From Leptospira broomii serovar Hurstbridge str. 5399 (GTDB lineage Bacteria; Spirochaetota; Leptospiria; Leptospirales; Leptospiraceae): a stretch of 64,000 nucleotides of DNA. Of the stretch, positions 31,216-39,022 are shown one piece after another. The stretch covers positions 436,501 to 500,500 of the forward strand of contig NZ_AHMO02000004.1 in NCBI RefSeq assembly GCF_000243715.2, given 5' to 3'. The notes beneath the pieces are model-generated. The model made no database searches, was not told the DNA's origin, and saw only the letters and a list, made by a program, of their open reading frames with translations. A program made the translations under genes and the position numbers. The number at the start of each line of letters is the position of its first letter. Position 1 is the first letter of the stretch.

Positions 31216-32433
31216 ATGGAACTCTTTGCCGTATTTTTTTTAAACATAGTTCTCGGTGTGGGATTATACATCGGAATCACCGCTCAAGTCACGAAGCGGA
31301 TTCGTACTCATATGATTCGTCGTATAAACGAAGAAGTCCGCACCCTCGTAGACGAAATTCAAACTGAAGCGGAAAATCATATCGAACTCTTGAATTCGAA
31401 GGTCCAAGCCTACAAGATTCTAGTTCAAAAAACGGATTCACTGGAAGAAACGTTACGATCCATTCTCAGAAAGGTCGAAGATTTGCCGAATCGAGTTGTG
31501 GAAAAGGTTTCTATCGATTTCGAAACCCATACGGATTCTATTACGGAATTTGAAAGCGAACCGGAATTAGAAATTCATTCGGAAGAAACCGTTTCCGCTC
31601 CGAATAAAGTCGATTGGGAAGAGATGCCGAAATCTGCAGAGGCCGCCTTTCGAGACGAATACCTCACCTTGATTCGCGAGAAACAAAAAGAATTAAAGAA
31701 ATCGCAGGATCCTCTGGAAGACAAACGCACTGTATTGACTTCCAAAGCAGGAACGGGTGTCGGACATTTGTATAAACAAAATCTTCCGGAAGGAGTTCCC
31801 GTCATTTCCGGCAAAAAGTCCGCAACCGATACTTCTACTAGAGTTGGAAACCTCGAGACAGATGACCTTTCGGAGCCGGATTCCGGAACCATAGGAATCC
31901 TCAAAAATTTCGGGAAAAAAATCAAGGACGCTCTAGGTTGGAAAGATCCGGAAGAATTATTGGCATCGCCGTCTCCGACTCGACCTACTCAACCGATTTA
32001 TAATCCTAGTTCTACCTTCGATATTTCTTTGGACGGGGACCCTTTCAAAGAAGGGAGTTCGCTACCATCGGAGCTAGGAGGAACGGGAAGTCTAAAATTC
32101 CAATCCGGTTATAAAGCCGGATTCGGATCGGAAGATTCTGGAGCTCCTTCGAACACGAGAATTCGAGATAATAAGATTCCGGTGGAGCAGGATTTCGGAA
32201 GACTCTTAGAGAGGAAAATTTCCGGCAGAGAACCGCAAAAGCCCGATGTTGCAAAAATTTCTCCGGAAGCGATCTTAAAGGATTTACCTGTCGGAACGAC
32301 GAAGATAGAGAAAGTAGTTTTCCTCTTGAAAAAAGGGTACTCTCATGCGGATATTTCAGAAGCACTGGATCTTGCTACCGGAGAGGTGGATATAATTGAA
32401 CGATTCAGACTTGAAAGAAACCGGAGGGTTTAG
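31216..32433 (+). CDS. Membrane-anchored coiled-coil protein with C-terminal SwrB/DUF6115-like motif
   Basis: A 405-residue protein with one N-terminal membrane helix (LFAVFFLNIVLGVGLYIGIT), a coiled coil (about 30-95), a long acidic, low-complexity linker (about 100-345) and a compact C-terminal helical motif (KVVFLLKKGYSHADISEALDLATGEVDIIERF). That last motif resembles the C-terminus of DUF6115/SwrB-like proteins that sit in flagellar operons and help activate the export apparatus; the match is by pattern only. GAGG eight bases before ATG supports the start. The remA gene begins at its stop codon. Confidence 0.6.
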   Translation: MELFAVFFLNIVLGVGLYIGITAQVTKRIRTHMIRRINEEVRTLVDEIQTEAENHIELLNSKVQAYKILVQKTDSLEETLRSILRKVEDLPNRVVEKVSIDFETHTDSITEFESEPELEIHSEETVSAPNKVDWEEMPKSAEAAFRDEYLTLIREKQKELKKSQDPLEDKRTVLTSKAGTGVGHLYKQNLPEGVPVISGKKSATDTSTRVGNLETDDLSEPDSGTIGILKNFGKKIKDALGWKDPEELLASPSPTRPTQPIYNPSSTFDISLDGDPFKEGSSLPSELGGTGSLKFQSGYKAGFGSEDSGAPSNTRIRDNKIPVEQDFGRLLERKISGREPQKPDVAKISPEAILKDLPVGTTKIEKVVFLLKKGYSHADISEALDLATGEVDIIERFRLERNRRV

Positions 32434-32715
32434 ATGTCTCAATTCAGCGTCCTGAACGTTGGTTTCGGAAATATAGTGATGGTCTCGAAAATCGTCGGCA
32501 TTATTCATTCCGATTCTGCATCCGCGAAACGGATTCGAAACGAAGCCAAAAGTAATAATAGTTTAATAGACGCTACGCAAGGAAAGAAAACCCGTTCCAT
32601 TATAATCACCGACTCGAATCATTTGGTTCTTTCAAACCTTAGAGTGGAGGCCTTGACTCGCAGAATCGAAAGCAGAGATAATTCGATTGCCGAGGAAGAG
32701 GAAGAAAAAGACTGA
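32434..32715 (+). CDS. remA: RemA/DUF370 family DNA-binding regulator
   Basis: A 93-residue protein of the DUF370 family. The signature is [20 protein letters not shown] at the N-terminus followed by [21 protein letters not shown]. In Bacillus, RemA is an oligomeric DNA-binding activator of biofilm matrix genes. The C-terminal acidic tail (AEEEEEKD) is an addition. GGAGGG five bases before ATG, start directly after the stop of the coiled-coil gene, and gmk follows after two bases. The remA-gmk pairing is a widespread gene order, here attached to the flagellar run. Confidence 0.88.
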   Translation: MSQFSVLNVGFGNIVMVSKIVGIIHSDSASAKRIRNEAKSNNSLIDATQGKKTRSIIITDSNHLVLSNLRVEALTRRIESRDNSIAEEEEEKD

Positions 32716-32717
32716 AA

Positions 32718-33281
32718 TTGTCTGCGAAGCTTTTTGTCCTTTCCTCTGTAGCGGGCGGAGGCAAATCCACTCTGATCGATCGAATTCGCGAAAAGCATCC
32801 CGAGATTGCTTTTTCCATTTCTTGTACGACTCGGCCTCCGCGTCCAGGAGATCAGGAAGGCGTCACTTACTTCTTTTTAACCAACGAGGCGTTCGAAAGG
32901 GGAATTCAAGAAGGCGAATTTCTAGAATGGGCCCGAGTCCATGATTTTTATTACGGTACGCCTCGAAAATATATCGAAGACTGTTTATCGAAAGATCGGT
33001 CGGTCATCATGGATCTTGATGTGCAGGGAGCCGCGCTTGTTAAGGAAAAACTGAAAGAGATCGCAGTTACCATTTTCATTCTTCCTCCGAGCGAAGTCGA
33101 ATGGGAAAAAAGACTTAGAGGACGCGGAACCGATTCGGAAGAGAGTATTGCTACGCGAATTCGAAACGGTAAATTGGAATTGGCTAGAAAAAACGAATTT
33201 CAATATATTATCGTTAATGACGATTTGGAAAAAGCCGTCGCGAAGTTGGAACATATCCTTCTTTCCGGATCGAAGCCTTGA
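32718..33281 (+). CDS. gmk: Guanylate kinase
   Basis: Phosphorylates GMP to GDP; essential for GTP and (p)ppGpp pools. The 187-residue product has [18 protein letters not shown], the GMP-binding segment, and [18 protein letters not shown] and [10 protein letters not shown], all diagnostic. The Walker A loop reads [10 protein letters not shown], with Ser where the family usually has the first Gly (GPSGxGKST). The start is TTG two bases after remA, the only start that keeps the strand before the loop. No Shine-Dalgarno is clear, so translation may be coupled to remA. Confidence 0.94.
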   Translation: MSAKLFVLSSVAGGGKSTLIDRIREKHPEIAFSISCTTRPPRPGDQEGVTYFFLTNEAFERGIQEGEFLEWARVHDFYYGTPRKYIEDCLSKDRSVIMDLDVQGAALVKEKLKEIAVTIFILPPSEVEWEKRLRGRGTDSEESIATRIRNGKLELARKNEFQYIIVNDDLEKAVAKLEHILLSGSKP

Positions 33282-33358
33282 CGAACTAAATTTTTACAAG
33301 AGAGTTTTTCGTTTTGGCGAGGCTTGACCGGAAATCGGAGTTAGGGTAGCTTTGGCGA

Positions 33359-34441
33359 ATGAAATTTCTACGAAATTTGCCGGTCACTTTCCTTAATTCT
33401 ATACAGCATCGATTTCTTTTATTCCTTTTGGGGCCCGTTTTGTTCTGCGGAATTTCCTGCTTATTTTTACTTAAACCTAAGGAAAATATTGAGATGAGTA
33501 ACCGGTTAACTCCTCCGGATTATTCTGATTTGAAAGATTGGGCTTCTCATCCGGATAAAATCGACCCCGCCGATGATGTACCTAAGAATTCAGGATTTGT
33601 GGATCGACAATCCGAAGCGAAAGCGGACGTATTTTTCATACATCCAACCACGCTTATTATCGGCGGTAAATATTGGAACGCGGATATTGCGGGCGAAAGT
33701 TTAAATAATAAAACCGACAAGGGACCCATTCGATCCCAGGCGAGTGCATTTAACGATTGCTGTAAGATCTATGCGCCTCGTTACAGACAAGCAACGTTTT
33801 ATGTTTTTGTGGAAGAGACTCCACAAGGAAAGGAGGCTATCGATTTCGCATACGCCGACGTCAAAAAAGCATTTCTTTATTATCTAAAAAATCTGAATAA
33901 AGGTCGTCCGTGGATCCTTGCTTCTCATAGCCAGGGGACGAGACACGCTAGTCGACTTTTAAGGGAAGTCATATCGCCTTCCGATATTAAAAATAATTTG
34001 ATCGCAGCCTATGCAATCGGATTTCCATATCGTGCGGAAGAAGTGGGACTTCCTGCTTGCGAATCGCCAGAATCAACGGGATGCGTAATCAATTGGAATT
34101 CGTATAAATGGGGGAAAACGCCGAATCGACTTGTGGATCGTTTTCGCACTTCCTTATGCATGAATCCTCTTACCTGGACGAATGATGAAAAACACGCGGC
34201 TAAAGAACTGAATTTAGGCAGTCTTCCGATAAACTTTGATCGAATCTTACCGGCGATTGCGGATGCGAAATGTAACGAAGGAATCCTTTGGGTGCACGAC
34301 CCGGATAGCAGAGGATTTCCGGCTATAGGGAAGGACGATACGTATCATCTGGTCGATTATCATTTATTTTATTCGAATATACGACAAAATGCTAAGGCGC
34401 GAGTGGAGAAGTTTCTCTCTTTAACTTCCGGAGCAAAGTAA
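33359..34441 (+). CDS. DUF3089-family alpha/beta-hydrolase-like protein
   Basis: A 360-residue exported or membrane-anchored protein. The N-terminal hydrophobic segment (about residues 19-39, FLLFLLGPVLFCGISC) could be a signal anchor, possibly with a lipidated Cys39 under relaxed spirochetal rules. The rest matches DUF3089: FFIHPTTLI early, and a nucleophile elbow SHSQGT with Ser191, typical of alpha/beta hydrolases. Cys-rich loop ACESPESTGCVINWNSYKWG is also a family trait. The substrate is unknown. It stands alone between gmk and the convergent flagellar operon. Confidence 0.75.
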   Translation: MKFLRNLPVTFLNSIQHRFLLFLLGPVLFCGISCLFLLKPKENIEMSNRLTPPDYSDLKDWASHPDKIDPADDVPKNSGFVDRQSEAKADVFFIHPTTLIIGGKYWNADIAGESLNNKTDKGPIRSQASAFNDCCKIYAPRYRQATFYVFVEETPQGKEAIDFAYADVKKAFLYYLKNLNKGRPWILASHSQGTRHASRLLREVISPSDIKNNLIAAYAIGFPYRAEEVGLPACESPESTGCVINWNSYKWGKTPNRLVDRFRTSLCMNPLTWTNDEKHAAKELNLGSLPINFDRILPAIADAKCNEGILWVHDPDSRGFPAIGKDDTYHLVDYHLFYSNIRQNAKARVEKFLSLTSGAK

Positions 34442-34481
34442 ACTGAAAGAGAGAAACGTTGCTAACTAATTAAAATTGAAC

Positions 34482-34874
34482 TCAGTTCGAACAATAAGGT
34501 TGTTCGACCACTATGGAAGGCATATCCGTACGCTTACCGTCCAATTCGAGCTTTTTATTCTTTAGATAGAATCCGCATACTTCCACGTAAGCGCCTACAT
34601 TGACTCGATTAATTAATCCGGAATCATCGGAATCTAGCACGACCGGCTTGCCGGAAAATTGAAGTACGAATCTTACTGAATTTCCCTTATACAGAACATG
34701 AGAAACATTGCCCGACAATCGGACCGTTTCTCCTACCGCTTTGGAAGGATTTCGGACTAAGTCCTCTCCGCTCACGTACTTTGCCTTTTTTCCTTTCGCA
34801 GCCAAGGAAACAATGCACAAAAGGAGAAACAGGAATATAAAAAATGACCGTATCGGTCTTCTGTTAGGGTTCAT
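34482..34874 (-). CDS. Small exported protein at the end of the fli operon
   Basis: I do not recognise the family. The 130-residue product has a signal peptide (SFFIFLFLLLCIVSLAAKG) and a compact beta-rich domain (VSGEDLVRNPSKAVGETVRL, then SGNVSHVLYKGNSVRFVLQF, then VNVGAYVEVCGFY) whose pattern resembles an OB fold. Two Cys residues (in EVCGF and near the end, PYCSN) could form a disulfide. ATG overlaps the flbB stop by one base (TAATG), so it is translationally coupled to flagellar genes and may act on the periplasmic part of the basal body; this role is inferred only from position. Confidence 0.6.
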   Translation of the reverse strand: MNPNRRPIRSFFIFLFLLLCIVSLAAKGKKAKYVSGEDLVRNPSKAVGETVRLSGNVSHVLYKGNSVRFVLQFSGKPVVLDSDDSGLINRVNVGAYVEVCGFYLKNKKLELDGKRTDMPSIVVEQPYCSN

Positions 34875-35515
34875 TACAATTCCTCGGATTCAGGTGAAGA
34901 TTCAGGCGCTCGAATCGTATCGGAGCGGGATAACCACTTATTCGTAATAGTAGCTCGACGTTCCGCTGGAAATAAAGTCAGTAAATAAGTCGTTATCGTT
35001 TGGCGTCCGTCTTGTTCGGCATCCTTATCCATTTGAATGAATACGTCGATGATATCCTTATCCGGCCAGTTCGTAAGCATTTGAACCGCGTTGTCCGGAG
35101 GCATATTCGCGACCTTGTCGGCTAGAACTTTGACCAGTTTTTCCCTGCTATTTTTTTCCGCTTCGGCTGACTTCAATTCTTTTTCTTTTGTCGTAAGTCC
35201 GCGTTTTAACTCTCCGATTTTTTCCAGTTCTGCGTCGAGACGTTCCCGCTCTTTTTTTATTTCCCCCTCTTTTTGAAGAATCTCATCCCTATCTTTCGCA
35301 AGCCTCTCCATTTCCTTTCGGAATTCGAGTTTTTCCAATTCCGACGGGGATTCCGCATCGGCATTGACCAAGCCCGGTTCTTTTTTTAGAAACGGAAAGA
35401 ATTCGGACGCATCGATAATTTGGAAATAATCGAACGCAAAAAAACCTATGAGTAAGAGAAAAACTATCAGTAAAACGAGATAAACAGCTCGTGCTTTATC
35501 GGTGAGGCTTGCCAT
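34874..35515 (-). CDS. flbB: Periplasmic-flagellar collar protein FlbB
   Basis: Spirochete-specific protein that anchors the collar around the periplasmic flagellar motor. The 213-residue sequence has one N-terminal membrane helix (AVYLVLLIVFLLLIGFFAFDYF), a long charged coiled coil (about 60-130) and a C-terminal MotE/MgtE-N-like helical region (LADKVANMPPDNAVQMLTNWPDKDIIDVFI), which fits FlbB. Gene order fliH-fliI-fliJ-orf-flbB matches Borrelia apart from the inserted orf. Homology is recognised from architecture plus position rather than a catalytic motif. Confidence 0.8.
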   Translation of the reverse strand: MASLTDKARAVYLVLLIVFLLLIGFFAFDYFQIIDASEFFPFLKKEPGLVNADAESPSELEKLEFRKEMERLAKDRDEILQKEGEIKKERERLDAELEKIGELKRGLTTKEKELKSAEAEKNSREKLVKVLADKVANMPPDNAVQMLTNWPDKDIIDVFIQMDKDAEQDGRQTITTYLLTLFPAERRATITNKWLSRSDTIRAPESSPESEEL

Positions 35516-35520
35516 AATCC

Positions 35521-35721
35521 TTAAACCCGGATATCCAATCTCGATCCGGAAATCCTTTTTTCCAATTGGTCCGCTTTAGTTTCAAGGTCGGTTATTTTTT
35601 CCCTTAGGTTAACCATCGAACTTACGACCGGATCCGACTGGGCGGTTTTTTTCACTTCCAGAAAGGGTAGTTCACTTTTTAAAACGCTCATAAAGCTTTC
35701 TGAGTTCAGAAAGTCCCGCAT
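35521..35721 (-). CDS. Small coiled-coil protein overlapping fliJ (start uncertain)
   Basis: A frame of up to 92 residues is open from ATG 35799, but its first 128 bases lie inside the fliJ 3' end in another frame. I take the internal ATG 35721 (66 residues, MRDFLNSESFMSVLK...) because it reduces the overlap and has CGGAAG just upstream; ATG 35691 is a third option. The C-terminal half is a likely coiled coil (VNLREKITDLETKADQLEKRI). It ends five bases before flbB, in the same transcript. I do not recognise it; a helper of FlbB or FliJ is a guess. Confidence 0.5.
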   Translation of the reverse strand: MRDFLNSESFMSVLKSELPFLEVKKTAQSDPVVSSMVNLREKITDLETKADQLEKRISGSRLDIRV

Positions 35722-36244
35722 CTTCCGTACCGGTCCGCTCGACGCCTCCCGTATCGTAGGTAAATACTTTCGGATCCCTTCTAGTTTTTTTAATTCCATC
35801 CCTTGCCTCCCGTTGTTCCCTAAAATATCCGACTAAGAAGAGTTCTTCGGCCTCGACTTGTTCGCCTTTCTTATAACGCTTAATGTATTCCTCAAAGCGC
35901 TTCTCCTTGAGGAGCTCCATCACCTTTTTATCCTTTCTCGCTTCGGTAACTTCCGCCCTTTTTTTCGATATAGGCTCGTCGTAAGAATGGATTTCTTCCA
36001 GTAGTTCGGTATTTCGGGTAATCAGCTGACGAATATAAGTTTGCATATATGAATATTCTCGCAAGCCGGAACTTCCTTCCAAAGGGGTCGATGCGATGCT
36101 TTGAATCTTGGACTCGTTTTCTTCGATTTCAAGGTTACGAAGATTAATTTCCGCGACTAGCTCCGATAATTCTTGAAGCTTCTTATCTTCCGCAATTTTA
36201 CGAAGACGGAGAACCGGATCCAGTCTAAACCTAAATCTCTTCAT
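35672..36244 (-). CDS. fliJ: Flagellar export chaperone-like protein FliJ (FlbA)
   Basis: Coiled-coil stalk of the export ATPase that links FliI to FlhA. The 190-residue product starts MKRFRFRLDPVLRLRKIAEDKK, the FliJ N-terminal pattern (F-x-F-x-L-pVLxlR), and is highly charged and helical through residue 150. It is longer than typical FliJ (about 150); the last 40 residues (YDTGGVERTGTEDAG...) are less regular and overlap the next small gene in another frame, so the tail may be lineage-specific. Three bases separate it from the fliI stop. Confidence 0.85.
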   Translation of the reverse strand: MKRFRFRLDPVLRLRKIAEDKKLQELSELVAEINLRNLEIEENESKIQSIASTPLEGSSGLREYSYMQTYIRQLITRNTELLEEIHSYDEPISKKRAEVTEARKDKKVMELLKEKRFEEYIKRYKKGEQVEAEELFLVGYFREQREARDGIKKTRRDPKVFTYDTGGVERTGTEDAGLSELRKLYERFKK

Positions 36245-36247
36245 AGA

Positions 36248-37612
36248 TTAGAATTCCTCCTCTTCGCGTTCTTCCCTTAGGATATCCCGAAGTGCGCTTA
36301 AGGTCTGAGGAAACGGACTTTTTTCGGACAGCTTTTGCCGGAGAAATGTGTCGATCTTTTCTTTCTTACGAATCGCTAGATCTACTTTTGCGTCCGAACC
36401 GCGAACATATGCGTTAAGAAGTATTAATTCTTCGACCGAATTGTATGTCGAAACTAACTCGCGTATCATACCGGCTCTCATAAAATGATCTTCGTCGGTA
36501 ATCGATTGCATTACCCGTGAAAGAGATGCGGGGATATCGATAGCGGGGTAATGGTTACGCTCGGCGATTTTTCTGGACAGAACGATATGACCGTCTATAT
36601 AACCTCGAACGGCATCCGCTACCGGATCTTCCATTTCATCGGTATCCGTAAGAATCGTATAAAAGCCGGTGATGCTACCGCCGCCTTTGGATGTTCCGGA
36701 ACGTTCGACCAACCGCGCTAGTTTGCTAAAAACGGAAGAACTAAATCCTCTAGTTATCGGCGGTTCATGATTGGAAACCGAAATCTCACGGTTTGCATGA
36801 GCGAATCTAGTGAGAGAGTCCATCATTAAGTTGACATGCAGTCCTTGCTCTCTGAAATATTCTGCTACGGAAGTCGCGAGAAGAGCGCAGTTAACCTGCT
36901 CCATTTTAGGGGAATCGGAAGTTGCCGCAAATACGACGGATCTCGCGAGACCTTCCTTTCCTAAGTCGCGCTCTATAAATTCGTTCACTTCTCGGCCGCG
37001 CTCACCGACTAAGGCGATTACGTTTACATCCGCATCGGTGAAACGCGAGATCATTCCTAAAAGGCTGGATTTTCCCACGCCTGAACCTGAAAAAATTCCT
37101 AATCGTTGGCCGCGACCGACCGTTAAGATCCCGTCGATAGCTCGCACACCGGTTAATAGGATATCGCGAATGATCGGGCGATCTAAAGGATTGATACTTT
37201 CGCCTTCCGGGGATTTTTCGTCGGAAGTAATGATTAAGCCTTTCTTATCGATCGGCTTTCCGACTCCATTTAATACGCGCCCGAGAAGTTCCCTGCCTAC
37301 GGGAACATTAAGGCGCCGACCGGAAGAAAAAACAAACGCGTCCGGGTAGACTCCTTCGACAGGGCCGAGAGGCATCAGAGTATAAACATGATTTTCAAAT
37401 CCGACTATTTCGCATTGAAGATAGCCTTCTATGCCCGCTTTTTCGACGTCCATGATTTCCCCGATCTTCGAATCAGGAGGTCCCTCAGAATATATTACGT
37501 TTCCGGAGACGCGAACGACTCGACCCGATTTGCGGATTGTCTCCGTTCGATCCAGGATGAGGAAATACTTGGAGATGACGTCGACCTTCTCGTGAAATTT
37601 CTTCTCAATCAT
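36248..37612 (-). CDS. fliI: Flagellum-specific export ATPase FliI
   Basis: Hexameric ATPase of the export apparatus, related to F1-beta. The 454-residue protein has Walker A GSGVGKS at residues 176-182, the VIALVGERGREVNEFIE segment, Walker B in LMMDSLTRFAHANRE, and the GSITGFYTILTDTDEMEDP loop of FliI-type ATPases. The N-terminal start MIEKKFHEKVDVISKY agrees with family length. There is no Shine-Dalgarno before the ATG, and 483 bp separate it from fliH, with which it normally forms one operon, so a promoter in that gap is likely. Confidence 0.96.
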   Translation of the reverse strand: MIEKKFHEKVDVISKYFLILDRTETIRKSGRVVRVSGNVIYSEGPPDSKIGEIMDVEKAGIEGYLQCEIVGFENHVYTLMPLGPVEGVYPDAFVFSSGRRLNVPVGRELLGRVLNGVGKPIDKKGLIITSDEKSPEGESINPLDRPIIRDILLTGVRAIDGILTVGRGQRLGIFSGSGVGKSSLLGMISRFTDADVNVIALVGERGREVNEFIERDLGKEGLARSVVFAATSDSPKMEQVNCALLATSVAEYFREQGLHVNLMMDSLTRFAHANREISVSNHEPPITRGFSSSVFSKLARLVERSGTSKGGGSITGFYTILTDTDEMEDPVADAVRGYIDGHIVLSRKIAERNHYPAIDIPASLSRVMQSITDEDHFMRAGMIRELVSTYNSVEELILLNAYVRGSDAKVDLAIRKKEKIDTFLRQKLSEKSPFPQTLSALRDILREEREEEEF

Positions 37613-37843
37613 TACAGCTGGACCGGGCCTATGAATAAGTTTACAGTGGGGAAAAATTTCTATAGAGTCAAGTTATAATGTGAATATAATAGAATTATGT
37701 CACATAGTATCCAGCCTAAATTACTTGGAATTAAACCAGTAAAAAGACTCCAATTCGGATCATATAGTTCGACTCGTATAACGGTTTGGGGAGATAATAC
37801 GAATGATCTCAATTTCTTTCTTTTCGGAGATGAGGAAAATTCC

Positions 37844-37857
37844 GTAGGAGCTCCTAC
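37844..37857. repeat. GTAGGAGCTCCTAC palindrome, copy 2
   Basis: Perfect 14-bp palindrome with no spacer; related to 17542-17555 (12 of 14). Palindromes of this kind recur between genes in several Leptospira genomes as far as I recall, which I cannot verify here. Confidence 0.65.
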
Positions 37858-37925
37858 ACGCGGACTCGCTAAGAAAAGCGTTGCAAAAACGTCGGGAAAA
37901 TTGTACAGCGCGTACTTCCACCACA

Positions 37926-37953
37926 CCGGCCCCCGCCCAGTAGGGCGGGGAAT
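37926..37953 (-). repeat. 28-nt dispersed repeat, copy 2 (inverted)
   Basis: Reverse complement matches 17429-17456 at 27 of 28 bases. The core CCCCGCCC-AGTA-GGGCGGGG is a perfect hairpin here; in copy 1 one stem pair is lost, so the single difference falls in the stem. Confidence 0.8.
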
Positions 37954-38036
37954 TTTCAAAATGCCGTTCTCTCCCCCCTTTCGCGAGGGGCTTAAATGAG
38001 AAGAGACTCTCCCTATCCTAAAGAAGAGATTCCCCA

Positions 38037-38066
38037 TACCCGGCCCCCTCGAAAGGAGACCGGGTA
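38037..38066 (-). terminator. Hairpin after fliH, possible terminator
   Basis: TACCCGG and CCGGGTA form a perfect 7-bp stem that continues inward through CTCC/GGGG with G-T pairs to a TTTCGA loop. It starts 29 bases beyond the fliH stop. No clear T-run follows on the minus strand, so efficiency is uncertain; if active it would end the fliF-G-H transcript before fliI. Confidence 0.45.
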
Positions 38067-38095
38067 GGAGAGTAGGGATGGACGTGAATGGTAGA

Positions 38096-39019
38096 TTATA
38101 TCGGCTCCGCATTTCGGATGGCTTCTTCGATTTCTTTGAGCTGAGTGGAAATACGGGCGTCGATTGCGCCGACATCGGTTTCGATAATGACTCCACCTCT
38201 GTCCACGCGAGAGTCTTCGTAAATATTAACTTTTCGTAGAGACTCCATGAGTTTAATGAGTTCATCCTTGTGCGCAGTGGTGATCTCGAGATCGGCAAAG
38301 TTAACACGAATGTCCACTCTATCCCGGTCCTTGATTCTTTTTAGAGCTTCCCTGATATTGTTTAGCACGATTTCTTTACGTTCGATGATTTCGTCTTTGA
38401 TGATTTTACGTGCGATAATCAGGATCATTTCGACCATTTGTTTTTCCGAAGCCTGGATCAATTCGGCTCGAATATCGATGGCTTTTCCGACGATAGTCCC
38501 TAAACGATCGATCAATCGTCGAACCTCTCCTTGACCTTTTCGGAAACCGACTTCACGACCTGCTTCAAAGCCTTTAAGGTAAGCCTCATGCTCGATTTCA
38601 GCCGTCTTCATTTCGGCTTCTTTGATCATCCGCTCAGCTTCCATCTTGGCTCGTTCCAAGATTTGTTCCGCTTTTGCTTTACCGGAATCCTCGTCTAATT
38701 TGATTTTCTCTTTCGAGTCCTGGATCATTTGGAAAGCCTTCTTACGGCCTTCCTCTTCGATTTCCTCAGCTTTACGACGGGAATCTTCCAGCATCTTTTT
38801 GATGCTTTCTTCCGTTTCTTCCTTATAGCGGTTTAGCTCCGCCTCGATCTCTTCGATTGAAGGACCTTGGTATTGCTCGATAATGTTTCCTTCTTGATCG
38901 ACTTCGAACTCTTCGGCGTCTTCGTCCCGGTGAAATTTTTTATACTTGTCCGGTATTTGTAGCTCGACCTGATCTTGCATGTCGGCGATTTGAATGGGTT
39001 TAAAGACGAGTTTTGCCAT
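38096..39019 (-). CDS. fliH: Flagellar export regulator FliH
   Basis: FliH binds FliI and tethers it to the C ring. The 307-residue protein has an acidic N-terminal part, a long Glu/Lys/Ala coiled coil (about 60-165, EELNRYKEETEESIKKMLED...), the glycine-spaced segment EAYLKGFEAGREVGFRKGQGE (FliH GxxxG-like turn) and a C-terminal globular domain (about 175-307) with ARKIIKDEIIERKEIVLNNI and VDIRVNFADLEI. Length exceeds E. coli FliH (235) because of the longer coil. Three bases separate it from fliG. A 483-bp gap follows instead of fliI. Confidence 0.9.
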   Translation of the reverse strand: MAKLVFKPIQIADMQDQVELQIPDKYKKFHRDEDAEEFEVDQEGNIIEQYQGPSIEEIEAELNRYKEETEESIKKMLEDSRRKAEEIEEEGRKKAFQMIQDSKEKIKLDEDSGKAKAEQILERAKMEAERMIKEAEMKTAEIEHEAYLKGFEAGREVGFRKGQGEVRRLIDRLGTIVGKAIDIRAELIQASEKQMVEMILIIARKIIKDEIIERKEIVLNNIREALKRIKDRDRVDIRVNFADLEITTAHKDELIKLMESLRKVNIYEDSRVDRGGVIIETDVGAIDARISTQLKEIEEAIRNAEPI

Positions 39020-39022
39020 AGT

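Larger units (their letters stand above)
37613..38095. other. 483-bp break inside the fliH/fliI operon with clustered palindromes
   Basis: No convincing gene. A plus-strand frame (37697-37999) has no Shine-Dalgarno and no recognisable family. From left to right on the plus strand: AT-rich DNA (37660-37710) with several -10-like hexamers facing fliI, a perfect 14-bp palindrome (37844-37857), a perfect 8-bp GC stem (37931-37950) within a 28-nt repeat, CCCCT/AGGGG flanking a TTCGCG loop (near 37975-37990), and a 7-bp-plus stem (38037-38066) just beyond the fliH stop. Confidence 0.7.

Noticed and set aside
31182..31367. 61-aa frame starting next to GGAGG before the coiled-coil gene
   Set aside because: Ribosome site is one base from ATG and most of the frame overlaps the better-supported gene at 31216.
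37697..37999. 100-aa plus-strand frame in the fliH/fliI break
   Set aside because: It spans palindromes and the 28-nt repeat, has no Shine-Dalgarno and no recognisable domain; codon use is unlike the neighbours.
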